Assembly: GCA_002105175.1 (NCBI GenBank) | Contig: MCGE01000011.1 | Coordinates: forward strand, 310,001 to 374,000 | Direction: 5' to 3' | DNA length: 64,000 nt | DNA from: Absidia repens | Lineage: Eukaryota > Mucoromycota > Mucoromycetes > Mucorales > Cunninghamellaceae | Part shown: positions 1 to 11,604 of the stretch, piece after piece | Layout of the letters: the number at the start of each line of letters is the position of its first letter | Numbering within the stretch: the first letter of the stretch is position 1 | Translations under genes and position numbers: made by a program | Notes under the pieces: generated by a model | What the model saw: only the letters and a program-made list of their open reading frames with translations | Database searches by the model: none | Told to the model about the DNA's origin: nothing

Positions 1-699
1 CTGCCCAAAAAAAAAAGTGAATGATTGTAACGGTTATTGCTTATATGTATGTTTAGTTTGTGTGTGTTATTTGAGTATTGTTGATATTGGAAGTAAAAGA
101 AAAAGAAACAAATAATCCATAGAGGCTGCAATGATGAAAAAAAAAAAAGCAAAAGGCAGGAACGACGGGATTTGAATTTACTTGTGTTCTATAAATAAAT
201 ACAGACGACTACTAACTACGTTACATAGGTAAAGAAACAAGTAACTATGAGGATAAGGGTCAACAAAACACTTCACAGCCACATATCTAAGAAACACCGT
301 TTTTGACTTTATCACATCCTTTTTGGATGCTGTACTTTACAAATGTGGCAATTGGAACTATACTATTTCTGCAACCATGAAAGGCCTCCTTTTTTTTTTT
401 TTTTTTTTTTTTTTTTTGCAGTATTGGATATTCTCTGAGTATCTGTGTCTTCAGTATCAAGAACTAAAAAAAAAAAATTCATCAGTGTTAAACAAATAGA
501 TAGGGTTCCGAACAAGGGGAATTAGTGCAAAAAATTCGGGAAATGACGATTCTCCTTTGCGTTGGAATTTACCGTGGCACCCTGAATCTATTCATCTGAC
601 TCATTGGTGTTCCGAATTTATCCCTATTAGTTCATTAATGCGAAAATACTATAAATACAGCGCTCTTGTCCATTTAAATTATCCATATAGATATTACAT
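1..699. other. Intergenic, no gene seen
   Basis: This stretch is A/T-rich and holds a poly-T run at about 390-417. It must contain the promoter of the phosphate carrier gene that starts at 700. I see no convincing exon, RNA gene or repeat copy here. Confidence 0.5.
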
Positions 700-2074
700 A
701 TGGCTACCACTACTACTACCCCTAAACCTACCCAAACCCCACTCAACACTACAATCAAACCCCCCACGGGCATAGATTTGTATTCAAGATTTGCTCTTGC
801 GGGAGCTCTTGGCTGTGGTAAATATTGGAACCCCGATTCACCATGGTATGCTGCTCACACCTTTCTTTTTTTTTTTTTTTTTAATAGGCATCACTCATGG
901 ATTAATGACTCCTGTGGACGTTGTGAAAACTAGAATACAATTATCACCTGAAATATATAATAAGGTATGTACTACGTATTACGTGAAGCACTCACACACA
1001 CACGCAAAAAAAAGAAAAAAAAGGTACCAAGTTTATTTATACGGAATATTCCGATTGAATTTTTTCTAGGGAATGATATCAGGGTTTAGACAAGTGGTAA
1101 AAACCGAAGGTGCCGGTGCCTTATTGACCGGCTTTGGCCTACTGCCACCGGCTACTTCATCCAGGGTGCCCTCAAGTTTGGAGGCTATGAATTTTGGAAG
1201 AAGACATTTATCGATTTGATCGGCGTCGACAAGGCGCGGGAATACCGCATGCCGATCTACATGCTCAGTTCAGGTATTGCTGAGTTCTTTGCCGATGTAG
1301 CTCTTTGCCCCTTGGAAGCCACACGTATTCGATTGGTCTCCCAACCAAGCTTTGCCAATGGTCTTGTCAGTGGTTTCAGCCGTTTACTAAAGGAAGAAGG
1401 CGTCAGGCGTGGCTTTTATTCAGGCTTTGGTCCCATTCTTTTCAAACAAATTCCTTATACTATGGCTAAATTTGGATTCTATGAAATCGCAGCGTAAGTG
1501 TCAATAACTAAAAAAAAAAAAAAAAAAAAAATGGGTCCCTTGTTGCTCACTCTCTCCCTCCTTTTTCCTTTTTTTTTTTTTTTGAAAAACAAAAATGCAG
1601 TGAAAAGATCATGCAAGCAATTAACAAGCCCAAAGAAGAAATTTCACCCACCATGTTGACTGTCATTGATTTGAATTCGGGTATCATTGCCGGTATTGCC
1701 GCTGCTCTGATTTCCCAACCTGCTGATACTTTATTATCGAAAATTAACAAAGAAAAGGGTGTTCCCGGCCAATCTGTCACTTCTCGCTTGCTCACTTTGA
1801 CTCGCCAACTGGGTGTGAAAGGTCTCTTCTTAGGGACGGTGCCACGTGTATGCATGGTATCATTACTGACTGCCGGCCAATTGTAAGTTTGTTAAATGAG
1901 AAAAATGGCGATCAAAAAAAAAAAAAAAAAAAAAAAAAAACAAAGGTTCTGTATAGTAATAGCTGACTTGATTTTTACTTTTTTTTTTTTCATAGTGTGA
2001 TCTACGGGGATATCAAACGTGCCTTGGGTGCAAGTCAAGGTGTAGAAATAGCAAAAATTCCAAAAACAAACTAG
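700..2074 (+). CDS. MIR1: Mitochondrial phosphate carrier (five exons, one-base frameshift in exon 3)
   Basis: This is a mitochondrial carrier family protein that imports phosphate into the matrix with protons. Exons are 700-817, 888-964, 1070-1493, 1601-1882 and 1996-2074, all with GT-AG introns. The three family signatures PX[DE]XX[KR] are visible as PVDVVKTR (exon 2), PLEATRIR (exon 3) and PADTLLSK (exon 4). The PiC-type segment [10 protein letters not shown] follows the second helix. Exon lengths add to 980 nt, one short of a multiple of three. Translation is good on both sides of about 1136-1141, but the frame changes there: GFG before, then TATGYFIQG only in the next frame. One missing base, most easily a C in GGC-CT, explains it. 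With that base the protein would be about 326 residues, normal for the family. It is either a sequencing error or a recently broken gene. The function call is firm; the start at 700 is the first ATG in frame. Confidence 0.93.
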
Positions 2075-2888
2075 ACAATGATGGATTTTAATATAGTAAA
2101 CAACAATAAAAAATAACTCTCATTTGCAAAGTACTTCATTATAGTGATGGAAACTACTGATCATAGTTACTTCCTTCTATATATATATATGTATTTCGAA
2201 TAAAACCCATTTTATTTCTATCACATATTTATAAAGGGATCTAATCGGGATAGCATGAGGAAGACTAACAGGAGATGTGGAGAATGGTCAGCGCTATTCT
2301 AATGGGATTATTGTGAAATGGAAACTGATATATGAGAAAGACTAAAGGGACACGTTTGTTATTTGAAATACAACAACAGCAACATTAATCAACAGGGCCG
2401 ATGGTAATAAAAAAGAGGAATTTACTGCAAATACATCAGAGAGACTAATGGAATATTTTTCATTGAGAAGAGTAAAAGAGACATATTTTATTTAGTTGTA
2501 GATGTAAACTATGGACAATTTGACGCTAAACTACGCTAATGAAGACTCCAAAACGCCAACCAATAGGTAGTCCAAAATCCTAGATCCAAAATGAAAGGGT
2601 TTCCCCATGTATCATGTAATCCCTGTTCTGAAACCCCTTCTAAACTAGTCCTGATGCTAATCTTATAACTTCAAAAAAGTCGAATGGTGAAGAAAAGAAA
2701 GAGGAAAAGAAATGAAAAAAAAGAGAAAGAGAGAATGAGTGAATTGGGGGTTTTTTGGTCTCTCTCCGCAGCCATTTTAAACTCAGTTTTTGGCCTTGTA
2801 GTCATGGTTTAATGTGAAACGTCTTTTAAACTGAACGTATATTTTTCCTTCCTTATATATATATTGTTTTAATTTAACTTCTATCAAT
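2075..2888. other. Intergenic with a dispersed repeat copy
   Basis: No gene is seen. About 2330-2700 is a minus-oriented copy of a dispersed repeat described separately. An A/T-rich stretch and a CT-rich element at about 2690-2765 lie just before the next small gene. Confidence 0.5.
2330..2700 (-). repeat. Dispersed repeat family, copy 1
   Basis: The stretch shares the core GAAAGGGTTTCCCCATG plus flanking blocks (CCTTCTAAACTAGTCCTGA, GAGACATATTTTATTTAG) with copies near 10.1, 11.3, 13.4, 14.9 and 45.5 kb. Orientation is opposite to the copies at 14.64-15.26 and 45.27-45.84 kb. It carries no open reading frame. Confidence 0.75.
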
Positions 2889-3245
2889 ATGTCCACTGAA
2901 GATAGACTTGGAATGGAATCTGATAATGACGATGAAGCTATTGAATTCGCTACGTATGTAGAAAGCGATGACGATGATGAAGATCCATTTTTCATGGCGG
3001 AACACAATAAAAAATCAAGCACCTTGTCCTTTCAAAGGTAATATAGAGTGATATAGATTCGGTAGCGTTGACCATACTCAATTGATTCTTTTTTTTATTC
3101 ATTTGGTTCATTTAGATTATCATGCTCTCCTGTTCAATTGCTTCGAGTGATGGTGCCGTTGCTATGCATTCTTACTATCATCATTTACACTACTGTTATT
3201 GCCACACTGACACACAAGCGACGTAATCTTGCTGCTTTACCTTGA
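2889..3245 (+). CDS. Small acidic single-pass membrane protein, function unknown
   Basis: Two exons, 2889-3037 and 3116-3245, join in frame through a GT-AG intron to give a 92-aa protein (279 nt including the stop). The first half is acidic (runs such as ESDDDDEDPFF), which suggests a cytosolic or lumenal tail. The second half has one hydrophobic segment of about 20 residues (VMVPLLCILTIIIYTTVIAT) followed by a basic THKRR end, the layout of a C-terminal tail anchor. I do not recognise a family. The gene is shorter than an ordinary ORF cut-off would allow in either exon. Support comes from clean splice sites, the frame running through the intron, and the coherent membrane segment. It converges tail to tail with the large SMP/C2 gene. 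Confidence 0.6.
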
Positions 3246-3394
3246 TGATACTATCTTCTCCCTCCCCCTCCTCCCGATTTTGCAACAGATAGATATGATC
3301 TTTTTTATATATTGATTCTGATATGACCCCTCGTATTTGACTACACTATCCCACGGACACTCACATATCCCCCGTATAGTCTCCCACAGATTCA

Positions 3395-3692
3395 ATTTAT
3401 CATTTACCATGCCCCCACGCACTTTGTATATAGTCTACAATTATTCCCCTATCTTGTTATTTTGAAATAAAAAATATGATTGATTTATTATATATATATT
3501 TATATAAATATTATATCTTGTGTAAATATTGAATGAATGTTCGATTTATCTTTGACCATGCAATTACGCACTTTATATATAGTCTACAATTATTCCCTTA
3601 TCTTGTTAATTTGAAAAAAAAAATATGATTGATTTATTATATATATATATATATATATATATGTTATATCTTGTGTAAATATTGAATGAATG
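3395..3692 (+). repeat. Tandem duplication of about 148 bp with AT microsatellite
   Basis: Two adjacent copies (about 3395-3540 and 3544-3692) share CGCACTTT..TATATAGTCTAC, a TTATTTGAAA-like block, ATATGATTGATTTATTATAT and ATCTTGTGTAAATATTGAAT. They differ in the A-run and in the length of the TA dinucleotide tract. They lie between the convergent 3' ends of the small membrane protein gene and the SMP/C2 gene. Confidence 0.85.
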
Positions 3693-3767
3693 ATGACAGT
3701 GATAATAAAACTAGATGACTACATGGTGATGCTAAAGAGTGAGACTACAAACTATAAACTAAACTAG

Positions 3768-4057
3768 CTATTGATTTTGCGGTGACCCTGATCTAGAGCC
3801 AGGGATATCTACACGGACATTGATTTCACCACTACCATCAGATAAAGGAAGCCATCCACTGAAAGGTTGATTCATGTCCACAGAGGCAAATCCAATATCA
3901 TGATCCGTCAACGTACCACGTGAGCGTACCTTGAATTCCAATGTCTTATCATTAGGCTTCACATTGACCATAAAGTTTTCATTCCTACAGAAAAAAGTGA
4001 AAAATCTCATTAGTTTAATGTCGTCCATTCCCCCTCCCCTTTCCCCTCCTCTTCTAT

Positions 4058-4104
<47 letters not shown>

Positions 4105-7100
4105 ATTCTGGTTCAGTGTCTTTCTTGATGTGATGTGTTTTGTACAGAGAGCTCTTGCTATTACTTTTCACCTTGACATAACAATCCAATGCTTCCTTGA
4201 GTCCCCGAGCGCCTATAATAGAGACCTTGATGGCTTCATTGGGTCGTATTGTTGACATATTCGATATTGATTTTGTGGTGTCCACACTTTGTCTTCGATT
4301 CAATATACTTGGTGATGATCGGTTAGCAGCTGAACCAGCCGCGCCAGCGGCACCACCCACAGCAGCACCCGCACCAGCAGCACCAGCAGCACCAACACCA
4401 GCCGTTTCACCACCACCATTACTACCACCACCAGCAGAATGGGTATCATTCACCACAGATGTACGATGATGAGCGATTTTGTTGCCAATTTCACGGATGC
4501 CACTACCGAATTTCCCAACGCCACCAAACACAGCTTTGCCGCCGGTTCCAAGGACCTTACCACCCACGCCCACAGCACCACCAGCAAGAGACACACCTGC
4601 ACCAAGTGCATGTCCGGGAACAGCAGTAAAGGCTCTTGTTGTTGTGCCAAGCAAAGACGTGCCTTGACGATCACGTTTCAGTAACTGGGGTTGCCATAAA
4701 AGTCGCAATTTGAGTGTGGCTTCGCCGCCTGTCAGAGGAATATCGAACTCCTTGGCTTCAAAGCTTTCCAAGACATCGTTGGTAAACTTGATTTCGCCAC
4801 GTGCCAATTCTTCATTGTTGCCAACCTGATCCCAATCATATATAATTGCTTCCAGTTTTGATCCAATCCGTCGTGGCTACAGGAAACAAAACAAAAAAAA
4901 GTCAAACGAGCGAATCCAAAAAAAAAAAAAAAAGCCAAGAAACTTACCACAGGCAGCACAAATGTTTCTTTTTTCGAGTTGAATTTGGGATGCAGGGTTT
5001 TCTTGTAAACGTCCGTCTTGTACATTTTTTCGTCGTTGAGGGTGAACACGACAAAGGGGTCACTTTTTCCATTCCGGTCGGCGGATCTGAGATGCTCAGC
5101 TGAGACGGGTGTCACGGTAAGGTTGCCTTGATTTTCCATGCTTTCTTCAGGTGGTAAAGTGTAGTTGACCACAGGGAAATAATTGAAGCTGAGTCGAATC
5201 GTGCCCCCATCCGTGTTGAGTAGCTTGAATTCTTCACCATCATTCTCAAGTTCGTCTTGACCTTCATTGTCGTCGTTGTCATTGTCGCTCTTTTTCTTCA
5301 ATGCTCCATTTGATGATTCTGTCGTTCCTTCCGCAGGGGGTTCCGATGCTGCTGCTGCTGCTGCCGCTTCTGTAGGCGTGCTGGGTTTGGCTTTGGTTTT
5401 TTGTTGTTTCATCACCATTTCCAATACTTTGGCCACAGGAAGCGTCCAATGTCCCACAGGTATTTGTTCTTTCTTTTGAGTATCCTTGATCAGCTGAACC
5501 ACCACGTTGGCAAAATCCAATTCCTTGACAAAAGCATCGCCGGTTTCATCAAATTCAACGGTGCTTCCCTTTTGGGGTAGTGTCTTGTATTGTGGATCAT
5601 TGCTGTTCACCATCAGTTGTGCCAGTACCTTGCCAGTATTTCCGGGAATGTTGGCGTCATGTATTTTCACCGCCAGGATGCCAGTGGTGTATTTTGTAAC
5701 ATCGATGACGTTGCTATCAGACGATTCATAAATGACTGGTTCGTTGTGGACATCCATGGTTTGTCGAGCACCGGATGTGGTTATTGGCTGAGGTGTACCC
5801 GTGGTGCCAAGTTCATTGGTGCTACTGTCGTTGGCTGGGGTGCTCTGATTGATGGCATCTTCAGTGTTGTCCTTTTTGCCGACGGAATCCGCTGCAGTTG
5901 TTGTTTCTTTTTGTAGTTGTTCTTCACCATCGGTGCCAGCAGTAGAAAGTTCTTGTTGTTTTGAGGCGTCTGTTCCCTTTGCAGCATCTTTTATAAGGTC
6001 GAGAGTCGGATAGAATGATATACTGTAATGCAGCTTGCCCTTCCCAGGTCTACGTTGCGCATTTGTCAAATCCACCCAACGATCCACAGGTTCCAATGCT
6101 TCGTACACCGTCTGTTCAGATTCCTTGTTGGTAGTTTCCTTAATGATTTCCTTGAGTTTGAAGTCCGTCAATCCAAGTGTCTTATCTTTTGAAACGTCAT
6201 TGTAGTCCATCACTTCAAATACCAGATCTTCACGTAAGGAGTGCACAGGGACATAAAGAGCAGTATCCCATTCAGGGTCCAAATCATCCAAGATGTAGTC
6301 TGTTTGATCCCGGACTTGCATGCCTGACAAAATACGTACATACGGGTCTGACTTGCCACCAGTGAGAGCTTCGACATTTTTCAATCCTGTCGCACCGTAA
6401 AAATGAGCACGAACCACACCAATTGGGTGTTGATACGAGCCATGACCCAGCCCACCAACAAATCCAGTCATCACCGTGGGTTTCCATTTCATGCCCAAAT
6501 GCAACTTGCCAGACACACCTTCGATGTTGAACCATTCAGTATTGTCCGCCAACGATTTTTCAAGATTTGAAAGTGTCGATTGCCAAGTACCCAAAACAGA
6601 GTCACCATGAAGATTGTTTTCTTTGATAGTCACCACAATTTTTGTCTTTGTTTTGTCAGTTACAAATGCTTCAGCTTTTTTGTCCCAACGAGGGTTGGCG
6701 CTTCGTTTGTAGGTAGAGGTTGTAGCCCTTTCTTGACCGTCAATAGTAATAACGGCATAGGAATCCACTTTTCCGCCATCTTTTAGATTTTTGCATTCAT
6801 AAACCGTAAGCTGTACAATGCCCGTATCTAAATGAGAGCAAGAAATTGCATGTTGAGTAAATATTTTGATCTTGAGTGTCAATCAATATATATCCAAAAA
6901 CTTACCTGATTCTGCAGCAGGAATAACAGTTCCATCTTCTTGAGTTTCTTCAGCAGATACAGGAAAATAGCGCATGTCACATTTGATTTCACCAGAAGGT
7001 TTGGAGCCATGCAGTACAGGCAAAGACCTAAATTGGCATGAAAACAACAACAACAAAGATAATCAATATCCGTGAACCAATATTTATCAAACTAGAGGGA

Positions 7101-9250
7101 GCCAAAATAATAATAATAATAATAATAATAAAAAACTTACAATCCATCCAAGCTGTTGTCATTTTCGCCCAATTCTTTAAGATCGATAGAAGCAAATCCC
7201 ACATCACCATCTTTTCTTCCAACATTCCGATCTTTCACATTGAGATAGAGAGTATCGTGTGGCCCATTCAATAAAATAAACAGAGTTTCGTTCCATTGAG
7301 GATTGTTGTTGTCTTCTATGCACTTCGTACGGCCAAGTTCGGGATTCTTATCACTTCCCGAATGGACTGTCAAATAAGGATCAAGAGAACCAAGGAAGTC
7401 GCTTAGTTTCAGACCAGCACCGGAATGAATAGTCAAAGCAAGTACACCATTGGCCGATTCTAATAAAGGAAGATGAATTGAATTCAGTACCGATGATATA
7501 CAAAGATTATATATATTCTGAATTGATAAAAGAAAGGGACTTACCCTTGTCAACACCAGCAAGCATGGCTGCAACATCAAGCGTGAATACGTTTGGGGCG
7601 TACATCATCGGACCAAGGTTGGCGTGAACTTGATCTTTCACAAATGTTTGTAATCCAGGTATCTATAGTACAAATAAAAAACAAAACTGTGAGGCGATCG
7701 ATCAACATTTATGAAAATGAGAACTTTGACTTACGTTGTTGACATCAAAACCCAAATGTTCCCCACCAACAGGTTTAAGAATGTAATCAAACATGGGTTT
7801 TTCCAAAAAGCAAGCTTCCACAGTTTGAATATGAGGAAATTCATTAAACATCTTGATGCGAAAACGCATATGTCCAGAAAACGCAATTCCTTCCAAGAGC
7901 ACAGGTATACCAGCACCAATCATTTTTTTACCAAGTCGAATCGAAAGCACGATTTTTGGATCCACGTGCGATTGCAAGTCGCGAGCAGTGATATCTGTTG
8001 TGTCGGTTGGAGTAAAAGAGACCTTCCAGTCCATACACTGTAAAAGAAATAAAACGTAAATACAATATAGATATATAAGACCAAGCTGAAGGGAATCTTA
8101 CAACAATGTTGGGTTCTGTTCGAGGGTAAGTTTTGACAAATTCAATATGTGGGGCCTTTGTACCGAGGGTAAAAGTGGTCAAACGAAGTGAATCCAAAAA
8201 CGAAGGACAGTTTTCACTAAGAATCGCGTCAGCAGTTCCAATAATTTGAGCCGACAAGACAGGTTCATAAATTAGCCAGAATCGACTTAAAAAGTGGTTC
8301 ATCCAATTGACAGATTCATTATCGGATTCCAGTTGCCGCATGGTCATTTCGCGTTGTACGTCATCTCGTATGTTTCGCCTTAACCGTCTTGTGGATGTTT
8401 GATAATATGTCGCTGTATATTCAAGTGATGAAGTATTGATCCATATGCAAACAAATAAATAGAATAAAAAAAAAAAAAAATTGGCCGCGGTTAAAAAAAA
8501 AATAACATTTTTTTAATGCCGACAATTACCTAAAAATGCGCCAATAGTCAAGCAAGCAAACAAACCCGTGCCTACTTTTGTCAAGATAAACGTGAAAACG
8601 ACCGCCAATATAAGAGCACCTGCATTATGAAACCATTTCCCATAGTATGTGTCGCTGAGTATTTGGCCTAACAACCCGTGATCAGGGATATAGTCATCCA
8701 ATCGAGATCCAGAATAGATCGCTGCGATCTGTTCATCTGTGAGTGACTTTTTCAAAGCAACCATTAAATGGTCTTGGCCAGGATTTGGTAACGATGATAA
8801 ATCAGTCCATCCGCAGATTGTATCATTATCAATAGAGAATCCACCCGGTACAACCCGACTACCTGACTTGGACTTTGACTGTGACGATGATGCTGGCGTT
8901 GTTGTTGTTGTTGCTGCTGCTGCTTCTGTTGATGATGGTGCTACTTTCTGGTCGCCACCGTTATCGTTTTTGAGAATATCCTTTTGTTCATTCTTCTTGT
9001 CTTGTGCGTCAGTGGGCATTTTGTTCTCGGAAGTGACGTTGTTCTTTACCACACTTGGTATTTCACCAGCACCTTCCACGCCACCAGAGGAAGAAGCTGT
9101 TGGCCCACCGGCAATAGCATGTTGTTTCTTTTCTTCGGGTGACATATTTTCGTCAAACGTGTGTACTTTAGCATCGGGGTGCGTAGTTTCCTGTACTATT
9201 TTCCCTGCATCCTTCGACGAAATTGGTGTCGAGACCTTTTCCTCCATCAT
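3768..9250 (-). CDS. Tricalbin / extended-synaptotagmin-like SMP and multi-C2 ER membrane protein
   Basis: Nine exons (9250-8530, 8412-8102, 8037-7738, 7662-7545, 7459-7141, 7027-6906, 6827-4948, 4876-4104, 3984-3768) total 4761 nt and encode 1586 residues in one unbroken frame. Residues 1-200 are low-complexity. About 207-240 form a hydrophobic hairpin (HNAGALILAVVFTFILTK..). About 240-480 form an SMP lipid-transfer domain containing the typical NHFLSRFWLIYEPVLSAQII. Then come C2 domains at roughly 490-590, 634-740, 775-900, 1190-1300 and 1440-1560, with a degenerate one near 1035-1110. By family knowledge such proteins tether the ER to the plasma membrane and move lipids there. Calcium-ligand aspartates are present in C2 number one (SLDPYLTV) and number three (GKSDPYVRI) but less complete elsewhere. 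An Ala/Gly-rich linker lies near residues 1310-1420. The first ATG is 9250; no upstream in-frame ATG is seen. Confidence 0.93.
4059..4101 (+). repeat. 43-nt poly-T tract inside the last intron of the SMP/C2 gene
   Basis: A perfect run of T on the plus strand sits directly behind the splice donor of the last intron, so it is poly-A in the pre-mRNA. It produces false poly-Lys or poly-Phe reading frames. Confidence 0.95.
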
Positions 9251-9884
9251 CACTGCCAAGTATAAATTAAAAGATAATGAAAGAAGATCAAAAAATAAAG
9301 ATAAGAAAATAAAATAAAAAAGCAGTTTATTTCAAATGTTGGTTTCTGAAACCAAAAATAATGATATATTAAAACCGAGACAACTGAGACAAATACGTAT
9401 ACAAAGTGATAAAAAAACAAACAAACTTGGACTACCATACTGGGGAAAAAAGTGATAAACAATCTAACGCGGTTAACCAATGATTTCACTATACTAATGC
9501 ATTGATCCATTGGCTTTAAATAAAAGGCATCGTTGATCTCGTTTCTTGTTGAGTACGCGAAGTGTGCCAGGATATCAATACAATTCAAAGTAGCCATAAA
9601 TGCAAACGATGTCAATTGCAATTATTGCTAGGATTGGAATACCGAGTTATAGAGATCGTCGTGATACCCTAAAAACGTGCCGGAACGAAAAATATTCATA
9701 TTACATGATTTTCAAACAATGACTGTTTGTTTCCTTTACGTGACAACAACAACATTTGCTTTGTAGTATGTTGACACTTTACGACGAACCCGACTTGAGG
9801 TGAGCTGATCATACCTACACATTGATAATATGCACACCGTCTCCTCTACCCAGGAATCATTCAATATACGTATTGAGATAATTA

Positions 9885-10345
9885 AAGGGCTATCTTTTAT
9901 TTGAAGTATAACAATGGGCAACAATAATCTAAAGAGGTGGTTGAAAAAGGATCTATTGCGCAAGAAATGAGAAAGAATAGCGGGACATTTTCATTGAAGA
10001 AAGCAAACGAGACATAATTTATTTGAGTGTAGATACGAATTATAACAATCTGACACTAAACTAAGCTAATGGTGGCTCCAAAAAGCCAACTAATGGTGGT
10101 CCTAAATCCTGAATCCAAAATGAAAGGGTTTCCCCATGCATCTAGGAATCCCTGAGTTAAAACCCCTTCTAAACTAGTCCTGACACTAATCTAAGTCCAA
10201 CACAACCCCATGGGGGTCGAATGGTGAAGAGATGAAAAAATGAAAAAATGAAAAAGAAAAGAGAGGAAAAAAAATGCAAAAGAAAATTCACGTGGTCGGA
10301 AGCTGAAATGTTTTCTGGTCAGGTCATCCACTGGATTCAAATACT
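9885..10345 (-). repeat. Dispersed repeat family, copy 2
   Basis: It shares the same ordered blocks as copy 1: the GAGACATAATTTATTT block, CTAAACTAAGCTAATG, GAAAGGGTTTCCCCATG and CCCCTTCTAAACTAGTCC. It extends further, to a CACGTGG-type end near 10,290. On its own strand the order matches the plus-oriented copies at 14.6 and 45.3 kb. Confidence 0.8.
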
Positions 10346-10399
10346 TAATTGCTTGCTTCAAACAATGATATGATTTTGTATTCTCGGTTTTATGAGCTC

Positions 10400-10772
10400 T
10401 ATTTATATCTTCTTTCCTTTTAGTATAGTATTGACTATTATGATTCAATAAAAGCTTTTTTTATTTTGCAATGAACAATGGGATGGCAAAGCTATTCTAC
10501 TATGATAGGCTATTTTACATACTATTCTAATACGGTACACTGTCTGTGTTTGATGGGGTTTTTTTATTATTGGTTTGGAAAGCCTATAGCAGGTATTACT
10601 ACTTTTGGAAGGCTCTCCCGGCGCTTTTTTAGCGGATTTATATGTTTTTTTAGCGGTATGGAGGGGTATTTCTGTGTGTGTATGGGGATATAGGTGGGGG
10701 GGAAAATGGTATGAGTAGAAGGAGTATGTGACTAGAAAGCGGATCCAAACAAACGTGGATGTCCAAGTATGT
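10400..10772 (+). repeat. Direct repeat A, first copy (about 370 bp)
   Basis: The stretch begins near TTTATATCTTCTTTCCTTTT and runs to AAACGTGGATGTCCAA. It matches 11,605-12,010 in the same orientation over its length with small indels, including shared blocks CAATGAACAATGGGATGGCA and GGAAGGCTCTCCCGGCG. It is non-coding and could be a solo LTR or a non-autonomous element; no paired element with an internal gene is visible. Confidence 0.85.
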
Positions 10773-10782
10773 GTGTGGTTGA

Positions 10783-10880
10783 GCATATAAAAAGTACAAT
10801 ATTTCCACTTCAGATAGCATATAAAAAGTACAATATTTCCACTTCAGGTAGCATATAAAAAGTACAATATTTCTACTGGG
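10783..10880 (+). repeat. Tandem repeat, 34-bp unit, about 2.9 copies
   Basis: The unit starts AGCATATAAAAAGTACAATA and ends TTTCCACTTCAG plus two bases. Copies one and two are nearly identical; the third is truncated. It abuts the right end of direct repeat A. Confidence 0.95.
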
Positions 10881-11249
10881 CAATAATGTAGAGGCGGTTA
10901 TTATGGCTGTAGAATTTAGCTGTGAGCTTATAGGCGTAAACTTTAGAGCAGTGTGCAATTAATTGTATGAGAGATGGATGATTGGTTTGGTGGCAAAAAA
11001 TGATTGTATAATATTTCTAAAGATGCATGGAAAATTTGAAGTTGAACGGTTTCGTAGTTCGTTTATATAAAGCGAAGAAAAAAATATTGCAGGTTAATTG
11101 GATTTTGCAGGCTGTAAAGCCAGATGGGTGTGAATTCAACCGCCGCCGCCGGCAGCCTGGATTGTTGATCGAGAAAAAAAAAATGGGAGCGCACATCCAA
11201 AAAAAAAAAAAAGACAAGTCAACGGGAATGAGCCAACATCTGTTCACTG

Positions 11250-11440
11250 TATTTGGCTCATTGTGGACCTGGTGGCCCCGGCTTTCTGTTAGAAATAGTT
11301 TAGAAGGGTTTTAGAAAAGGGATTGCAAGAGACATGGGGAAACCCTTTCATTTTGATTCTAGAATCTTGGGGAAATGTCTTGATTAGCTTAGTACATGTA
11401 GATGTCTCTTTTCTTCAATAAAACATATCTCTGCTACATT
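11250..11440 (+). repeat. Dispersed repeat family, copy 3 (partial)
   Basis: It contains GTTTAGAAGGGTTTTAG, CATGGGGAAACCCTTTCATT, TTGATTAGCTTAGTA and TTCTTCAATAAAACATA in the same order as the full copies at 14.6 and 45.3 kb. Flanking blocks are lost. It lies between the two copies of direct repeat A. Confidence 0.75.
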
Positions 11441-11604
11441 AAACCTTGTCTTTGTTTGAAATAAATGTTTGTTTAAGCTTCATTAGAAGTTTGGAGATCC
11501 CCTTTTATAGAGATCCCTTTTAGAAATCCCTTTTTTATCGTACATCGTTCCTTCTTCTACACCATTCATGTAGATTAGCACCTCTCTCAGCTACTATTAG
11601 CGGC

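Noticed and set aside
9250..9621. Minus-strand frame upstream of the SMP/C2 gene as an N-terminal exon
   Set aside because: Sequence is Phe/Tyr-rich noise from A/T-rich DNA and no in-phase donor links it to the exon that starts at 9250.
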